9,763 bases of DNA from positions 1 through 9,763 of the forward strand of contig JBPCPM010000131.1 of the NCBI GenBank assembly GCA_050999155.1, read 5' to 3'. The DNA is from JBPCPM01 sp050999155. GTDB taxonomy: Bacteria; Actinomycetota; Thermoleophilia; Solirubrobacterales; 70-9. Each line of letters starts with the position of its first letter. Positions within the stretch are counted from its first letter, which is position 1. This document shows, piece after piece, positions 1 to 6,128 of the stretch. Position numbers and translations under genes: made by a program. A model generated the notes under the pieces. That model worked only from the letters and a program-made list of their open reading frames with translations. It ran no database searches and had not been told where the DNA came from.

Positions 1-188
1 TCTGTCGACCCGTTGTCCGCTACCACGACCTCCCCGGTCAAACCGAGACGATCGATGGACTCAAGCGACTTCGTGACGCAGGTGGCTATCGTCTCAGCCT
101 CGTTGAGGCAGGGGATCACGACCGAGATATCGAGCGTCGGTTCAGCGGGCAGCTGAACGGGGGCCGGTTTCTCTAGCGCAGAAGACAT
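1..188 (-). CDS. GT2-family glycosyltransferase, N-terminus only (partial at window edge)
   Basis: Reading the minus strand from an ATG at 188-186 gives 62 codons that run off the left edge. After a short acidic/proline-rich leader, residues 21-32 read ISVVIPCLNEAE, the first beta strand and N-E signature of GT-A family 2 enzymes. Residues 54-62 read VVVADNGST, matching the second strand with the Asp that contacts the nucleotide in GT2 enzymes. The pattern most resembles the DPM1-like branch, which transfers a sugar from a nucleotide donor to polyprenyl phosphate or a similar acceptor at the cytoplasmic membrane. The catalytic DxD and any C-terminal membrane segments lie outside the window, so acceptor and topology are open. 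No clear Shine-Dalgarno sequence precedes the ATG. The gene is divergent from the GT4 gene at 335. The family call is firm; the exact role is not. Confidence 0.86.
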   Translation of the reverse strand, partial: MSSALEKPAPVQLPAEPTLDISVVIPCLNEAETIATCVTKSLESIDRLGLTGEVVVADNGST

Positions 189-334
189 GAAGAGCTACCG
201 AATCAGAAACCCACAACTGAACCGGTAGTCGCGACCGAACTCTACTCAGGCATTCGGCCACGCGGGCATCGCATGCATACGCGTGGGGCCAATAACGTGG
301 CGGTCGTGCTGAAACGAAGCCCAGCGGCCCCATA
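189..334. promoter_or_regulatory. Divergent intergenic region between the GT2 and first GT4 gene
   Basis: This 146-bp gap separates two divergent starts (minus ATG at 188, plus GTG at 335) and so should hold a promoter for each. It is visibly richer in A+T than the flanking genes. On the plus strand TAACGT at 293-298 fits the TANNNT -10 pattern and would leave a leader of about 30 nt. On the minus strand TAGAGT (244 down to 239) also fits and would leave about 44 nt. I see no convincing -35 hexamer for either, and no strong Shine-Dalgarno sequence before either start. Small palindromes (GCATGC, ATGCAT, ACGCGT) cluster at 271-285. The region's role is inferred from gene orientation; the individual boxes are weak. 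Confidence 0.4.
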
Positions 335-1492
335 GTGAGGATTGCCGTGATCTACGACTGCCTGTTCCCCCACACCGTTGGGGGGGCCGAGCGGTGGTAC
401 CGGGACGTCGCCGAGCAGCTTGCCGACGGGCACGAGGTCACCTACATCACCCGGCGCCAGTGGCCTGCGGGCGAGCTTCCGGACGGTCCTGCCGGTTCGC
501 GGGTGGTGGCTCTCGCGGGTGACGACGAGTTGTACTCGCAAGACGGGTCACGGGCCATGCTGCCACCAGTTCGCTTCGGGCTCGGGGTCCTCGGACACCT
601 CCTCCGACATCGCCACCGCTACGACGTGATCCACACAGCCTCGTTTCCCTACTTCCCCCTGCTCGCCGCGGTCTTGGTGCGACTGGCCGGTGGACCGCCG
701 GTGATCGTCGACTGGCACGAAGTCTGGACCCGTGCCTACTGGGTTCAGTACGTCGGCCGCTTGACCGGCTCGATCGGCTGGGTGGTGCAAGCAGTGTGCG
801 TCCGGGCAACTGCTCGGGCCTTCACCTTCTCCCGGCTCCACGCCCGGCGGCTGGTCGAAGAGGGGTTGCGGGGCGAGGTGACAGTCCTTCCCGGGGAGTG
901 GTCGGGACCGGTCGAACCGCGGGCGCCTGTCGGTTCGGTACGCCCATCGGTCCTGTTTGCCGGTCGGCTGATCGCAGAGAAGCGCCCCCTGTCGATCCCT
1001 CCGGTGGTTGCGTCGATCCGCCTGCGACGCGAGGAGGTCACGGCCACCATCCTGGGGCAAGGCCCAATACGGCAAGACCTGGAGGCGCTCGTTTCGGAGC
1101 TCGGTCTCGAGGACGTCGTTCGGATGCCCGGGTTCGTGGGCCAGGAGGAACTGGAACGTGAGCTCGGCACGTCCGCCTGCCTGCTGTTGCCGTCCGTGCG
1201 GGAGGGGTACGGGCAGGTCGTTGTCCAGGCGGCCTCGTTCGGAACCCCTTCGGTTGTGGTCGCCCACCCTGACAACGCGGCCACTGAACTCGTGGAACCC
1301 GGCCGCAACGGCTTCATTGCCCCGTCGACCGATCCGGAGGCGCTCGCCGAAGCCATCGAGCGCGTGCTGGAGGCCGGCGAGCGGCTCCGCGCGTCGACCC
1401 GAGAATGGTTCGCCGAACGGGCCCCGCAGATCACAGTGGAGCGCTCCCTTGAGGTGATCGAGGATGGCTACCGCCAGGAGATCCGGCCTTAG
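335..1492 (+). CDS. GT4-family glycosyltransferase with an altered EX7E motif
   Basis: A 385-residue protein, full length for a GT4 (GT-B fold) enzyme, which transfers a sugar from a nucleotide donor with retention of configuration, probably at the cytoplasmic membrane face. The N-terminal domain opens with RIAVIYDCLFP and GGAERW (16-21), the acceptor-side glycine-rich motif. FAGRLIAEKR (208-217) starts the donor-binding domain. The stretch around 290-298 is the EX7E position, but reads E290...Q298: the second Glu is Gln (CAG at 1226-1228). A following segment, PDNAATELVEPGRNGF (312-327), is typical of GT4 donor domains. GTG at 335 is the only usable start, since an in-frame TAA lies at 293-295. 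No Shine-Dalgarno sequence is evident. The gene stands alone on this strand: it is divergent from the GT2 gene and convergent, with overlapping stops, with the next gene. Sugar donor and acceptor cannot be told. Confidence 0.93.
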   Translation: MRIAVIYDCLFPHTVGGAERWYRDVAEQLADGHEVTYITRRQWPAGELPDGPAGSRVVALAGDDELYSQDGSRAMLPPVRFGLGVLGHLLRHRHRYDVIHTASFPYFPLLAAVLVRLAGGPPVIVDWHEVWTRAYWVQYVGRLTGSIGWVVQAVCVRATARAFTFSRLHARRLVEEGLRGEVTVLPGEWSGPVEPRAPVGSVRPSVLFAGRLIAEKRPLSIPPVVASIRLRREEVTATILGQGPIRQDLEALVSELGLEDVVRMPGFVGQEELERELGTSACLLLPSVREGYGQVVVQAASFGTPSVVVAHPDNAATELVEPGRNGFIAPSTDPEALAEAIERVLEAGERLRASTREWFAERAPQITVERSLEVIEDGYRQEIRP

Positions 1493-2583
1493 CTCGGTTC
1501 GGCGATCTGGACGAGGAGATCCCTGGTCGCTCGGGCGGTGGACCGCCAGTCAAAGAGCCTTGCCCGGTCGACCCCGAGCCGACTGAGCTCCTTCCGTCGC
1601 CCCTTGTCGACGAGCAGCCCCTGCAGCGCCGATCGGATTTCCTCGGAGCTTAGAGGGTCAACATATACGGCGGCATCACCGGCCACCTCGGGCAGGCTCG
1701 ACCGGTTGGAGGTCAGCACCGGCGTACCGCTCTGCATAGCCTCGAGGACGGGAAGGCCGAACCCTTCGTAGAGCGAGGGGTAGGCGAACACCGCTGCGCG
1801 GCGATACAGGGCCTCCAGTTCGTCCTCGGAGACATGGCCGACCGTGCGGACCACATCACGGTGGGAAGTCACGCGCTTGACGATCTGCTGTACCTCCCAC
1901 CCGGTCGGCCCGGCAAGCACCAGCTCGTGACCTGTTCGGTCGCCGGCCGTAAGGCCAGCGAACGCCTCGATCAGCCGCACAAGGTTCTTGCGCGGCTCGA
2001 GGGTGCCCGTGCTCAACACGAACGGCTCCTCGACGCCCAGCGCTCGCAGCAGCTCGGCGTCGTCTGGGCCAGGATCCGCACGAAAGCGGCCGCCGGCCGC
2101 ATGCGGGATCACGACGGCCTTCGAGCCAGCCTCAGGGTGGCGGCCGACCAGATCGTTCCTCGTGGCTTCGGAGACTGCGATCAGCGACGCCGCTCGCCGG
2201 ACTCCCCAGTCAATGGTGACCCGCTCGATCCACGCTGCGCGGCGCTGGGGTTTGTGCTCGGGGTAGAACGTGACGAGGTCATGAACGACCACCGCACAGG
2301 GGCAACGGCACACCCATGCTGTGAGGTAGCTGTTGGTCGACAGGAAGGCTTCGCAGGCTCCCGCTCGCAGCCCGGCCGCCAGGTGCCAAGCAGGGTCGGG
2401 GAGGTCGATCAGTCGCCAGCGGAAGCGGCCGTCGAGCGAGGGCTCCTCCCAAGGCGTCCTCGCGAACAGTTCCCACGTGTCGTCCCCCGGCAGCGTCGCG
2501 AGATGGCGCAACAACTCGCGGACGTAGCGGCCCCGCCCTGCGGGGACCTCCGCCGCTGCACGGGCATCAATCCCGAAATTCAT
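1489..2583 (-). CDS. GT4-family glycosyltransferase (MtfB-like)
   Basis: A 364-residue GT-B glycosyltransferase, probably adding one sugar to a lipid-linked glycan in the cytoplasm. It starts MNFGIDARAAAE with a G-R-G-R-Y motif (16-20), as in MtfB-like mannosyltransferases. VVVHDLVTFYPEH (98-110) carries the conserved His-Asp, GTLEPRKNL (193-201) opens the donor domain with its Arg/Lys pair, and EGFGLPVLEA (273-282) is a complete EX7E motif (E273, E281), followed by SSLPEVAGDAA. I chose the ATG at 2583 rather than an in-frame start at 2679: the extra 32 residues are unlike the family and would run through the promoter and start of the opposite gene. The run W-V-C-R-C-P-C (90-96) puts three cysteines in five residues, which is uncommon for a cytosolic glycosyltransferase. 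Its stop TAA (1491-1489) overlaps the stop of the convergent gene. Family certain, substrate unknown. Confidence 0.94.
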   Translation of the reverse strand: MNFGIDARAAAEVPAGRGRYVRELLRHLATLPGDDTWELFARTPWEEPSLDGRFRWRLIDLPDPAWHLAAGLRAGACEAFLSTNSYLTAWVCRCPCAVVVHDLVTFYPEHKPQRRAAWIERVTIDWGVRRAASLIAVSEATRNDLVGRHPEAGSKAVVIPHAAGGRFRADPGPDDAELLRALGVEEPFVLSTGTLEPRKNLVRLIEAFAGLTAGDRTGHELVLAGPTGWEVQQIVKRVTSHRDVVRTVGHVSEDELEALYRRAAVFAYPSLYEGFGLPVLEAMQSGTPVLTSNRSSLPEVAGDAAVYVDPLSSEEIRSALQGLLVDKGRRKELSRLGVDRARLFDWRSTARATRDLLVQIAEPS

Positions 2584-2631
2584 GTAGTGACGCGTGGGTC
2601 CGGGGGCACCACCGAAGCCTGCCAGACAGAC

Positions 2632-2644
2632 GATAATCGGCGCT
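2632..2644 (+). promoter_or_regulatory. Candidate leaderless promoter (-10 box) of the polysaccharide operon
   Basis: GATAAT at 2632-2637 matches the TATAAT -10 consensus at five of six positions and lies 7 nt before the GTG at 2645. Transcription from such a box would start at or next to the GTG itself, giving a leaderless mRNA, a common actinobacterial arrangement. No Shine-Dalgarno sequence is present, which agrees. No TTGACA-like -35 is visible at the usual distance (2609-2614 reads CCACCG). The box sits in the 61-bp divergent gap, and its flanks form CGATAATCG, a near-palindrome, so it might also serve the minus-strand gene. A similar module stands at 9665. Confidence 0.6.
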
Positions 2645-3832
2645 GTGGTCCACAACGCTCTCAAACGCCTCGGGATCAACGCGGTGTTCCTCGAGCCCGG
2701 GATGGGAGGCGTCGAGGTCTACGCAAGAGCGTTGGTCGGCGAGATCGCCGAGCTACGCCCTGACGTCGCTATCACGGTCTTCGCCAACCGCGACGGAGCC
2801 GCGGCGCTCGCCCGCGAAGGCTGGGCCACAGCGGGAGCGGCCGAGATTGTCACTCACCCGCTGCTAGGCCGGCGCTACGCCCGGGCCTTGACCGAGCTCA
2901 CGCTCCTAGGCGCCCTCGCTAGCTCACGTCGGCTCGACGTGCTTCACAGCCTTGCGATGGTTGGGCCCCTGCGGACTCGGGCAGCCACGGTGGTCACCGT
3001 CCACGACCTGATCTGGCACCACCACCCCGAGAGCATGCCGGCCTCGACGACGCGCCTGTGGAAGGCAGCGATTCCACGGGTTGTGCGGGCGAGCGATCGG
3101 ATCATCGCGCCATCGGCGGCGACCCGTGACGAGCTGGTCGCAGCGTTCGGCACCTCCGCCGACCGAGTAGATGTCGTGCCCCAGTCCTTCAGCGCGGGAG
3201 TAGCCGACCCCACGCCAGCGGGCGAGCTGCGCCGCCGGTTCTCGCTCGGGGACGGGCCGGTCGTGTACTGCGCAGCGTCGGCAAAAAAGTCACACAAGAA
3301 CCTCGAGCTGGCTATCGACGCGATGCCGCAGGTCCACAAACGAGTGGCGGGAGCCCAGCTCGTGATCTCCGGGCACCCCACTGCCCACGAGCAGGTTCTA
3401 CGTCGGCGAATCAGCGAGCGGGGCATCAGGGACGCCATCGTTTTGGTCCCATGGATCTCGCGCGCCGATGTCGAAGGCATGTACGAACTCGCGCGTTGCT
3501 TCGTGTTTCCCTCACGCAGCGAAGGCTTCGGCCTTCCGCCTCTGGAGGCGATGCGCCGAGGTCTGCCGGTAGTGAGCTCGAACGTTTCGGCCGTGGGAGA
3601 GGTAGTCGGCGATGCCGCCCTCACCGTGTCGCCCGACGACGTGAACGGTCTTGCCGGTGCGCTTGAGCGGGTATTGACCGACAAGGACCTTGCCTCCCGC
3701 CTGATCGGTAAGGGCAGGCGCCGAGCCGCACAGTTCAGCTGGCGCCACACGGCCGAGTTAACGCTGGACAGCTACGACCGGACGCTCAAAGATCGGGGCA
3801 GGCACGCCTCTGCAGAGGATCCGGCGCGGTGA
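2645..3832 (+). CDS. GT4-family glycosyltransferase (MtfB-like), first gene of the coupled operon
   Basis: A 395-residue GT4 enzyme. With the GTG at 2645 as start, the N-terminus (VHNALKRLGINAVFLEPG) aligns well with the two sister enzymes starting at 6125 and 7264; an ATG 51 nt upstream would add unrelated residues and place the start inside the divergent promoter. Motifs in order: GMGGVEVYAR (19-28), the acceptor-side glycine loop; VVTVHDLIWHHHPE (116-129); SAKKSHKNL (212-220), the donor-domain lysines; EGFGLPPLEA (293-302), an intact EX7E (E293, E301); and VGEVVGDAA (317-325). It probably transfers one sugar to a lipid-linked intermediate. The Lys codons form a run A-AAA-AAG at 3283-3289. 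Its TGA overlaps the start of the methyltransferase gene by 4 nt (GTGA). Codon choice looks slightly less GC-rich than in the genes downstream. Donor and acceptor unknown. Confidence 0.94.
   Translation: MVHNALKRLGINAVFLEPGMGGVEVYARALVGEIAELRPDVAITVFANRDGAAALAREGWATAGAAEIVTHPLLGRRYARALTELTLLGALASSRRLDVLHSLAMVGPLRTRAATVVTVHDLIWHHHPESMPASTTRLWKAAIPRVVRASDRIIAPSAATRDELVAAFGTSADRVDVVPQSFSAGVADPTPAGELRRRFSLGDGPVVYCAASAKKSHKNLELAIDAMPQVHKRVAGAQLVISGHPTAHEQVLRRRISERGIRDAIVLVPWISRADVEGMYELARCFVFPSRSEGFGLPPLEAMRRGLPVVSSNVSAVGEVVGDAALTVSPDDVNGLAGALERVLTDKDLASRLIGKGRRRAAQFSWRHTAELTLDSYDRTLKDRGRHASAEDPAR
3814..3819 (+). promoter_or_regulatory. Shine-Dalgarno-like site for the FkbM methyltransferase
   Basis: AGAGGA lies 9 nt before the GTG at 3829, inside the end of the upstream GT4 gene. 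It is the only clear Shine-Dalgarno-like sequence among the start sites in this operon. It supports the GTG at 3829 as the real start and shows that the GTGA overlap is a genuine coupled junction. Confidence 0.5.
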
Positions 3833-4626
3833 AGACCCGTCTGCTGGGCCTCTTCGGCCTCCTGCGCCTCGCCCTGCGGACCCGGTCTCCGGTGGCCTTC
3901 GTGGTACGACAGGGTCGGCGCTCACCGGGTCCCACCCCCTACCGGCTCCGCGGCTCAGGCGTTGTCGTCTGCGTTCGGCACGGGACCGATGACCTGCACA
4001 CCTTCGATGAGGTCTTCGTCGAACGCCAGTACGATCCGCCCCCCGCCGTCGAGGCCTCCCTGGGCCGCATCGGCCACCCCCTTCGCGTGGCAGACCTCGG
4101 CGGCAACATCGGCCTCTTCGGCGCCTACGCCTTCGGCCGCTTTGACGTGGGCGAGCTGACCGCCTACGAACCCGACCCGGCGAATGCCACTGTCCACCGC
4201 GCTGCCGTAGACAAGAACACCCTCCGCTGGGTGCTCGCCGAGGTAGCGGCAGGCCCACGGGATGGCGCCGTCGAGCTGATCCATGGCGGGTTTGCTCTCT
4301 CCCGCGTCACCTCCGAGGCGTCTGAGGCGACGACACGCGTGCCGATGGTCGACGTGTTCGAGGAACTGCGCGACGTGGACGTGATCAAGATCGACATCGA
4401 GGGCGGGGAATGGCCCATCCTCGAGGACCAGCGCATGGCGCGTCTAACCGCGACGTGCATCGTTGCCGAGTACCACCCGGACTCCGAGTACGACGGTATC
4501 CCGCGCCTGCGGGCGACCACGGCATTGCAGCGCGCAGGGTTCCACGTAGTCCCCTTCATCGACCGTCCGGACGGAACCGGCATGCTGTGGGCATGGCGCG
4601 ACCCGGTGGTCGACCCTTCGGTGTGA
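3829..4626 (+). CDS. FkbM-family SAM-dependent methyltransferase
   Basis: A 265-residue class I (Rossmann) methyltransferase of the FkbM type; known relatives O-methylate sugar or polyketide hydroxyls. Visible motifs: VADLGGNIGLFGAY (87-100), SAM-binding motif I; AYEPDPANA (112-120), motif II with the acidic residue expected to hold the SAM ribose; and VDVIKIDIEGGEWPIL (183-198), the KIDIEGGE hallmark of FkbM proteins. The upstream half also has TFDEVFVERQYD (58-69), a typical FkbM pre-motif. The start is GTG 3829, overlapping the previous stop in GTGA and preceded by AGAGGA. The first 30 residues are basic and hydrophobic (LLGLFGLLRLAL, 5-16), perhaps a membrane-association helix; no signal peptide. 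Placed between a glycosyltransferase and a flippase, it probably methylates the glycan before export, possibly as a terminal cap. The family is clear; the methylated position is not. Confidence 0.93.
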   Translation: MKTRLLGLFGLLRLALRTRSPVAFVVRQGRRSPGPTPYRLRGSGVVVCVRHGTDDLHTFDEVFVERQYDPPPAVEASLGRIGHPLRVADLGGNIGLFGAYAFGRFDVGELTAYEPDPANATVHRAAVDKNTLRWVLAEVAAGPRDGAVELIHGGFALSRVTSEASEATTRVPMVDVFEELRDVDVIKIDIEGGEWPILEDQRMARLTATCIVAEYHPDSEYDGIPRLRATTALQRAGFHVVPFIDRPDGTGMLWAWRDPVVDPSV

Positions 4627-6128
4627 GCGACCCGCCCCAGCCGGGCGCGCCGGAGGAGGCCCCCTCCCTTTTGGTCACCGGCATTCTCGATTCTCGCGAT
4701 GCCGGACCGCGGGTCATCCGCGGCGGCGTGATCCGGGTTGCCGGCTACGTCGCCGGCGTCGTGCTCAGCGTCGGATCGGCGGCGGTGCTGATCCGGTACC
4801 TGGGCGTGACCGACTTCGGCCGCTACATCACCGTGATGTCGCTTGTGACCATCGTCGGGGGGCTTTCGGAGGCCGGGATGACCAACATCGGGATCCGGGA
4901 GTTCTCGACCCGCGAGGGCGCCGGCCGGGATGCCCTGATGCGCACCCTGCTCGGCATCCGGCTGGGACTCACCGCCGTCGGCACGGTGGTCGCAGTGATC
5001 TTCTCCTTGCTCGCGGGGTATGACGAGACGATGGTGGCCGGGGTGGCGATCGGCGGCCTGGGCCTCGCGCTGACCGTGCAGCAACAGACGTACGCAATTC
5101 CCCTGACCGCCGGGCTGCGGCTCGGATGGGTGTCGGGCCTTGAGCTCATCCGCCAGGCGGTGACCGTCGCCGGCATCGTCGCCCTCGTGGCTGCCGGGGC
5201 CACCCTGCTGGCGTTCTTCGTCGTCCCCGTGCCTGCCGCGGTCGCGGCCCTGGCCGTGACCATCGTGCTCGTCCGCGCTCACCTGTCGCTGCGCCCCTCG
5301 CTGGACGGCGCCACCCTCCGGGACCTGGCTCCGCTCATCCTGCCCTTCGCGGCCGCGGCCGCCGTGGGAACGATCTACGTGCAGCTCGTGGTCGTGCTGA
5401 TGTCCGTGCTCTCCGACCCGCTGGAGACCGGCTACTTCGGCGCCGCGTTTCGGGTGTTCACCGTGCTGGGCGGCGTCCCCGCCTTGCTGGTGGCCTCGGC
5501 GTACCCGGTCCTCGCCCGGGCGGCGCGCGATGACCACGACCGCCTCGGTTACGCGTTGCAGCGCCTGTACGACGTGTCGCTCATCGCCGGCGGCTGGATG
5601 GCCGTGGGCACCGTGCTGGGGGCCCCCGTGGCCATCGCGGTGGTGGCCGGCGACGGATTCGATCCATCGATCTCGGTGCTGCAGATCCAGGGGCTCGCGC
5701 TTGCCGCATCGTTCTTGCTGGCCACCGGCGGCTACGCGCTGATGTCACTCAACCGCCTGCGGGCGCTGCTGGTCACCAACCTCGTGGGCCTCGTCGCGAC
5801 CGCGGCCCTGGCCACCGTGCTGATCCCGCGCTGGGGGGCCGACGGGGGTGCGGCCGCGGCCCTGGCCGGCGAGTCGCTGCTGGCCCTCGGCTACGCGATC
5901 GCGTTGCGCCGCTCGGGATCGAGCGCGGGGGCCCGGATCTCCTCCCGTACCCTCGCGCCCGTCCTTCTAGCAGCAGGCGCGTCAAGCGCCCCAGCCGTGC
6001 TGCTCGACCTCCCCGCCGTGGCCGCCGTGGCCGCCGCAACCATCGTGTATTTCGTGATCCTGTTCGGCCTCCGCGTGATTCCCGACGAGCTCGTCGACGC
6101 GTTGCTCGCCCGGCTGCCCGGTCGATGA
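4623..6128 (+). CDS. Wzx-like polysaccharide flippase (MOP superfamily)
   Basis: A 501-residue polytopic membrane protein, matching the size of oligosaccharide flippases that move undecaprenyl- or polyprenyl-linked repeat units across the cytoplasmic membrane. The first 30 residues are hydrophilic and cytosolic. About 12-14 hydrophobic segments follow, for example near 36-58, 66-85, 112-131, 138-156, 178-199, 200-218, 236-262, 275-295, 322-342, 350-372, 382-401, 408-427, 445-462 and 466-485. Family-type features are RYLGVTDFGRY (58-68), the usual G-x-x-x-F/Y-G-x-Y turn after helix 1, and the sequence GYFGAAFRV (270-278) in the second half. I chose GTG 4623, which overlaps the methyltransferase stop in GTGA; a start 71 codons upstream would only read the methyltransferase gene in another frame. 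No Shine-Dalgarno sequence is seen, consistent with coupling. The substrate is presumably the glycan built by neighbouring glycosyltransferases. Confidence 0.9.
   Translation: MSDPPQPGAPEEAPSLLVTGILDSRDAGPRVIRGGVIRVAGYVAGVVLSVGSAAVLIRYLGVTDFGRYITVMSLVTIVGGLSEAGMTNIGIREFSTREGAGRDALMRTLLGIRLGLTAVGTVVAVIFSLLAGYDETMVAGVAIGGLGLALTVQQQTYAIPLTAGLRLGWVSGLELIRQAVTVAGIVALVAAGATLLAFFVVPVPAAVAALAVTIVLVRAHLSLRPSLDGATLRDLAPLILPFAAAAAVGTIYVQLVVVLMSVLSDPLETGYFGAAFRVFTVLGGVPALLVASAYPVLARAARDDHDRLGYALQRLYDVSLIAGGWMAVGTVLGAPVAIAVVAGDGFDPSISVLQIQGLALAASFLLATGGYALMSLNRLRALLVTNLVGLVATAALATVLIPRWGADGGAAAALAGESLLALGYAIALRRSGSSAGARISSRTLAPVLLAAGASSAPAVLLDLPAVAAVAAATIVYFVILFGLRVIPDELVDALLARLPGR

Noticed and set aside
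380..386. Seven-G run inside the first GT4 gene as a phase-variation tract
   Set aside because: It encodes part of the conserved GGAE motif and the run is short for slippage; high GC explains it.
2594..2644. Upstream ATG (2594) as start of the operon's first GT4
   Set aside because: The added 17 residues do not align with the sister enzymes, and this stretch contains the GATAAT box and divergent promoter region.
2584..2679. Upstream ATG (2679) as start of the minus-strand GT4
   Set aside because: It would add 32 unfamiliar residues and overlap the start of the opposite gene; MNFGIDAR from 2583 is the usual family start.
4164..5537. Long open frame on the minus strand (457 codons)
   Set aside because: It lies antisense to the methyltransferase and flippase genes, has a low-complexity His/Gly/Gln/Asp-rich composition typical of antisense frames in GC-rich DNA, and no recognisable domain.
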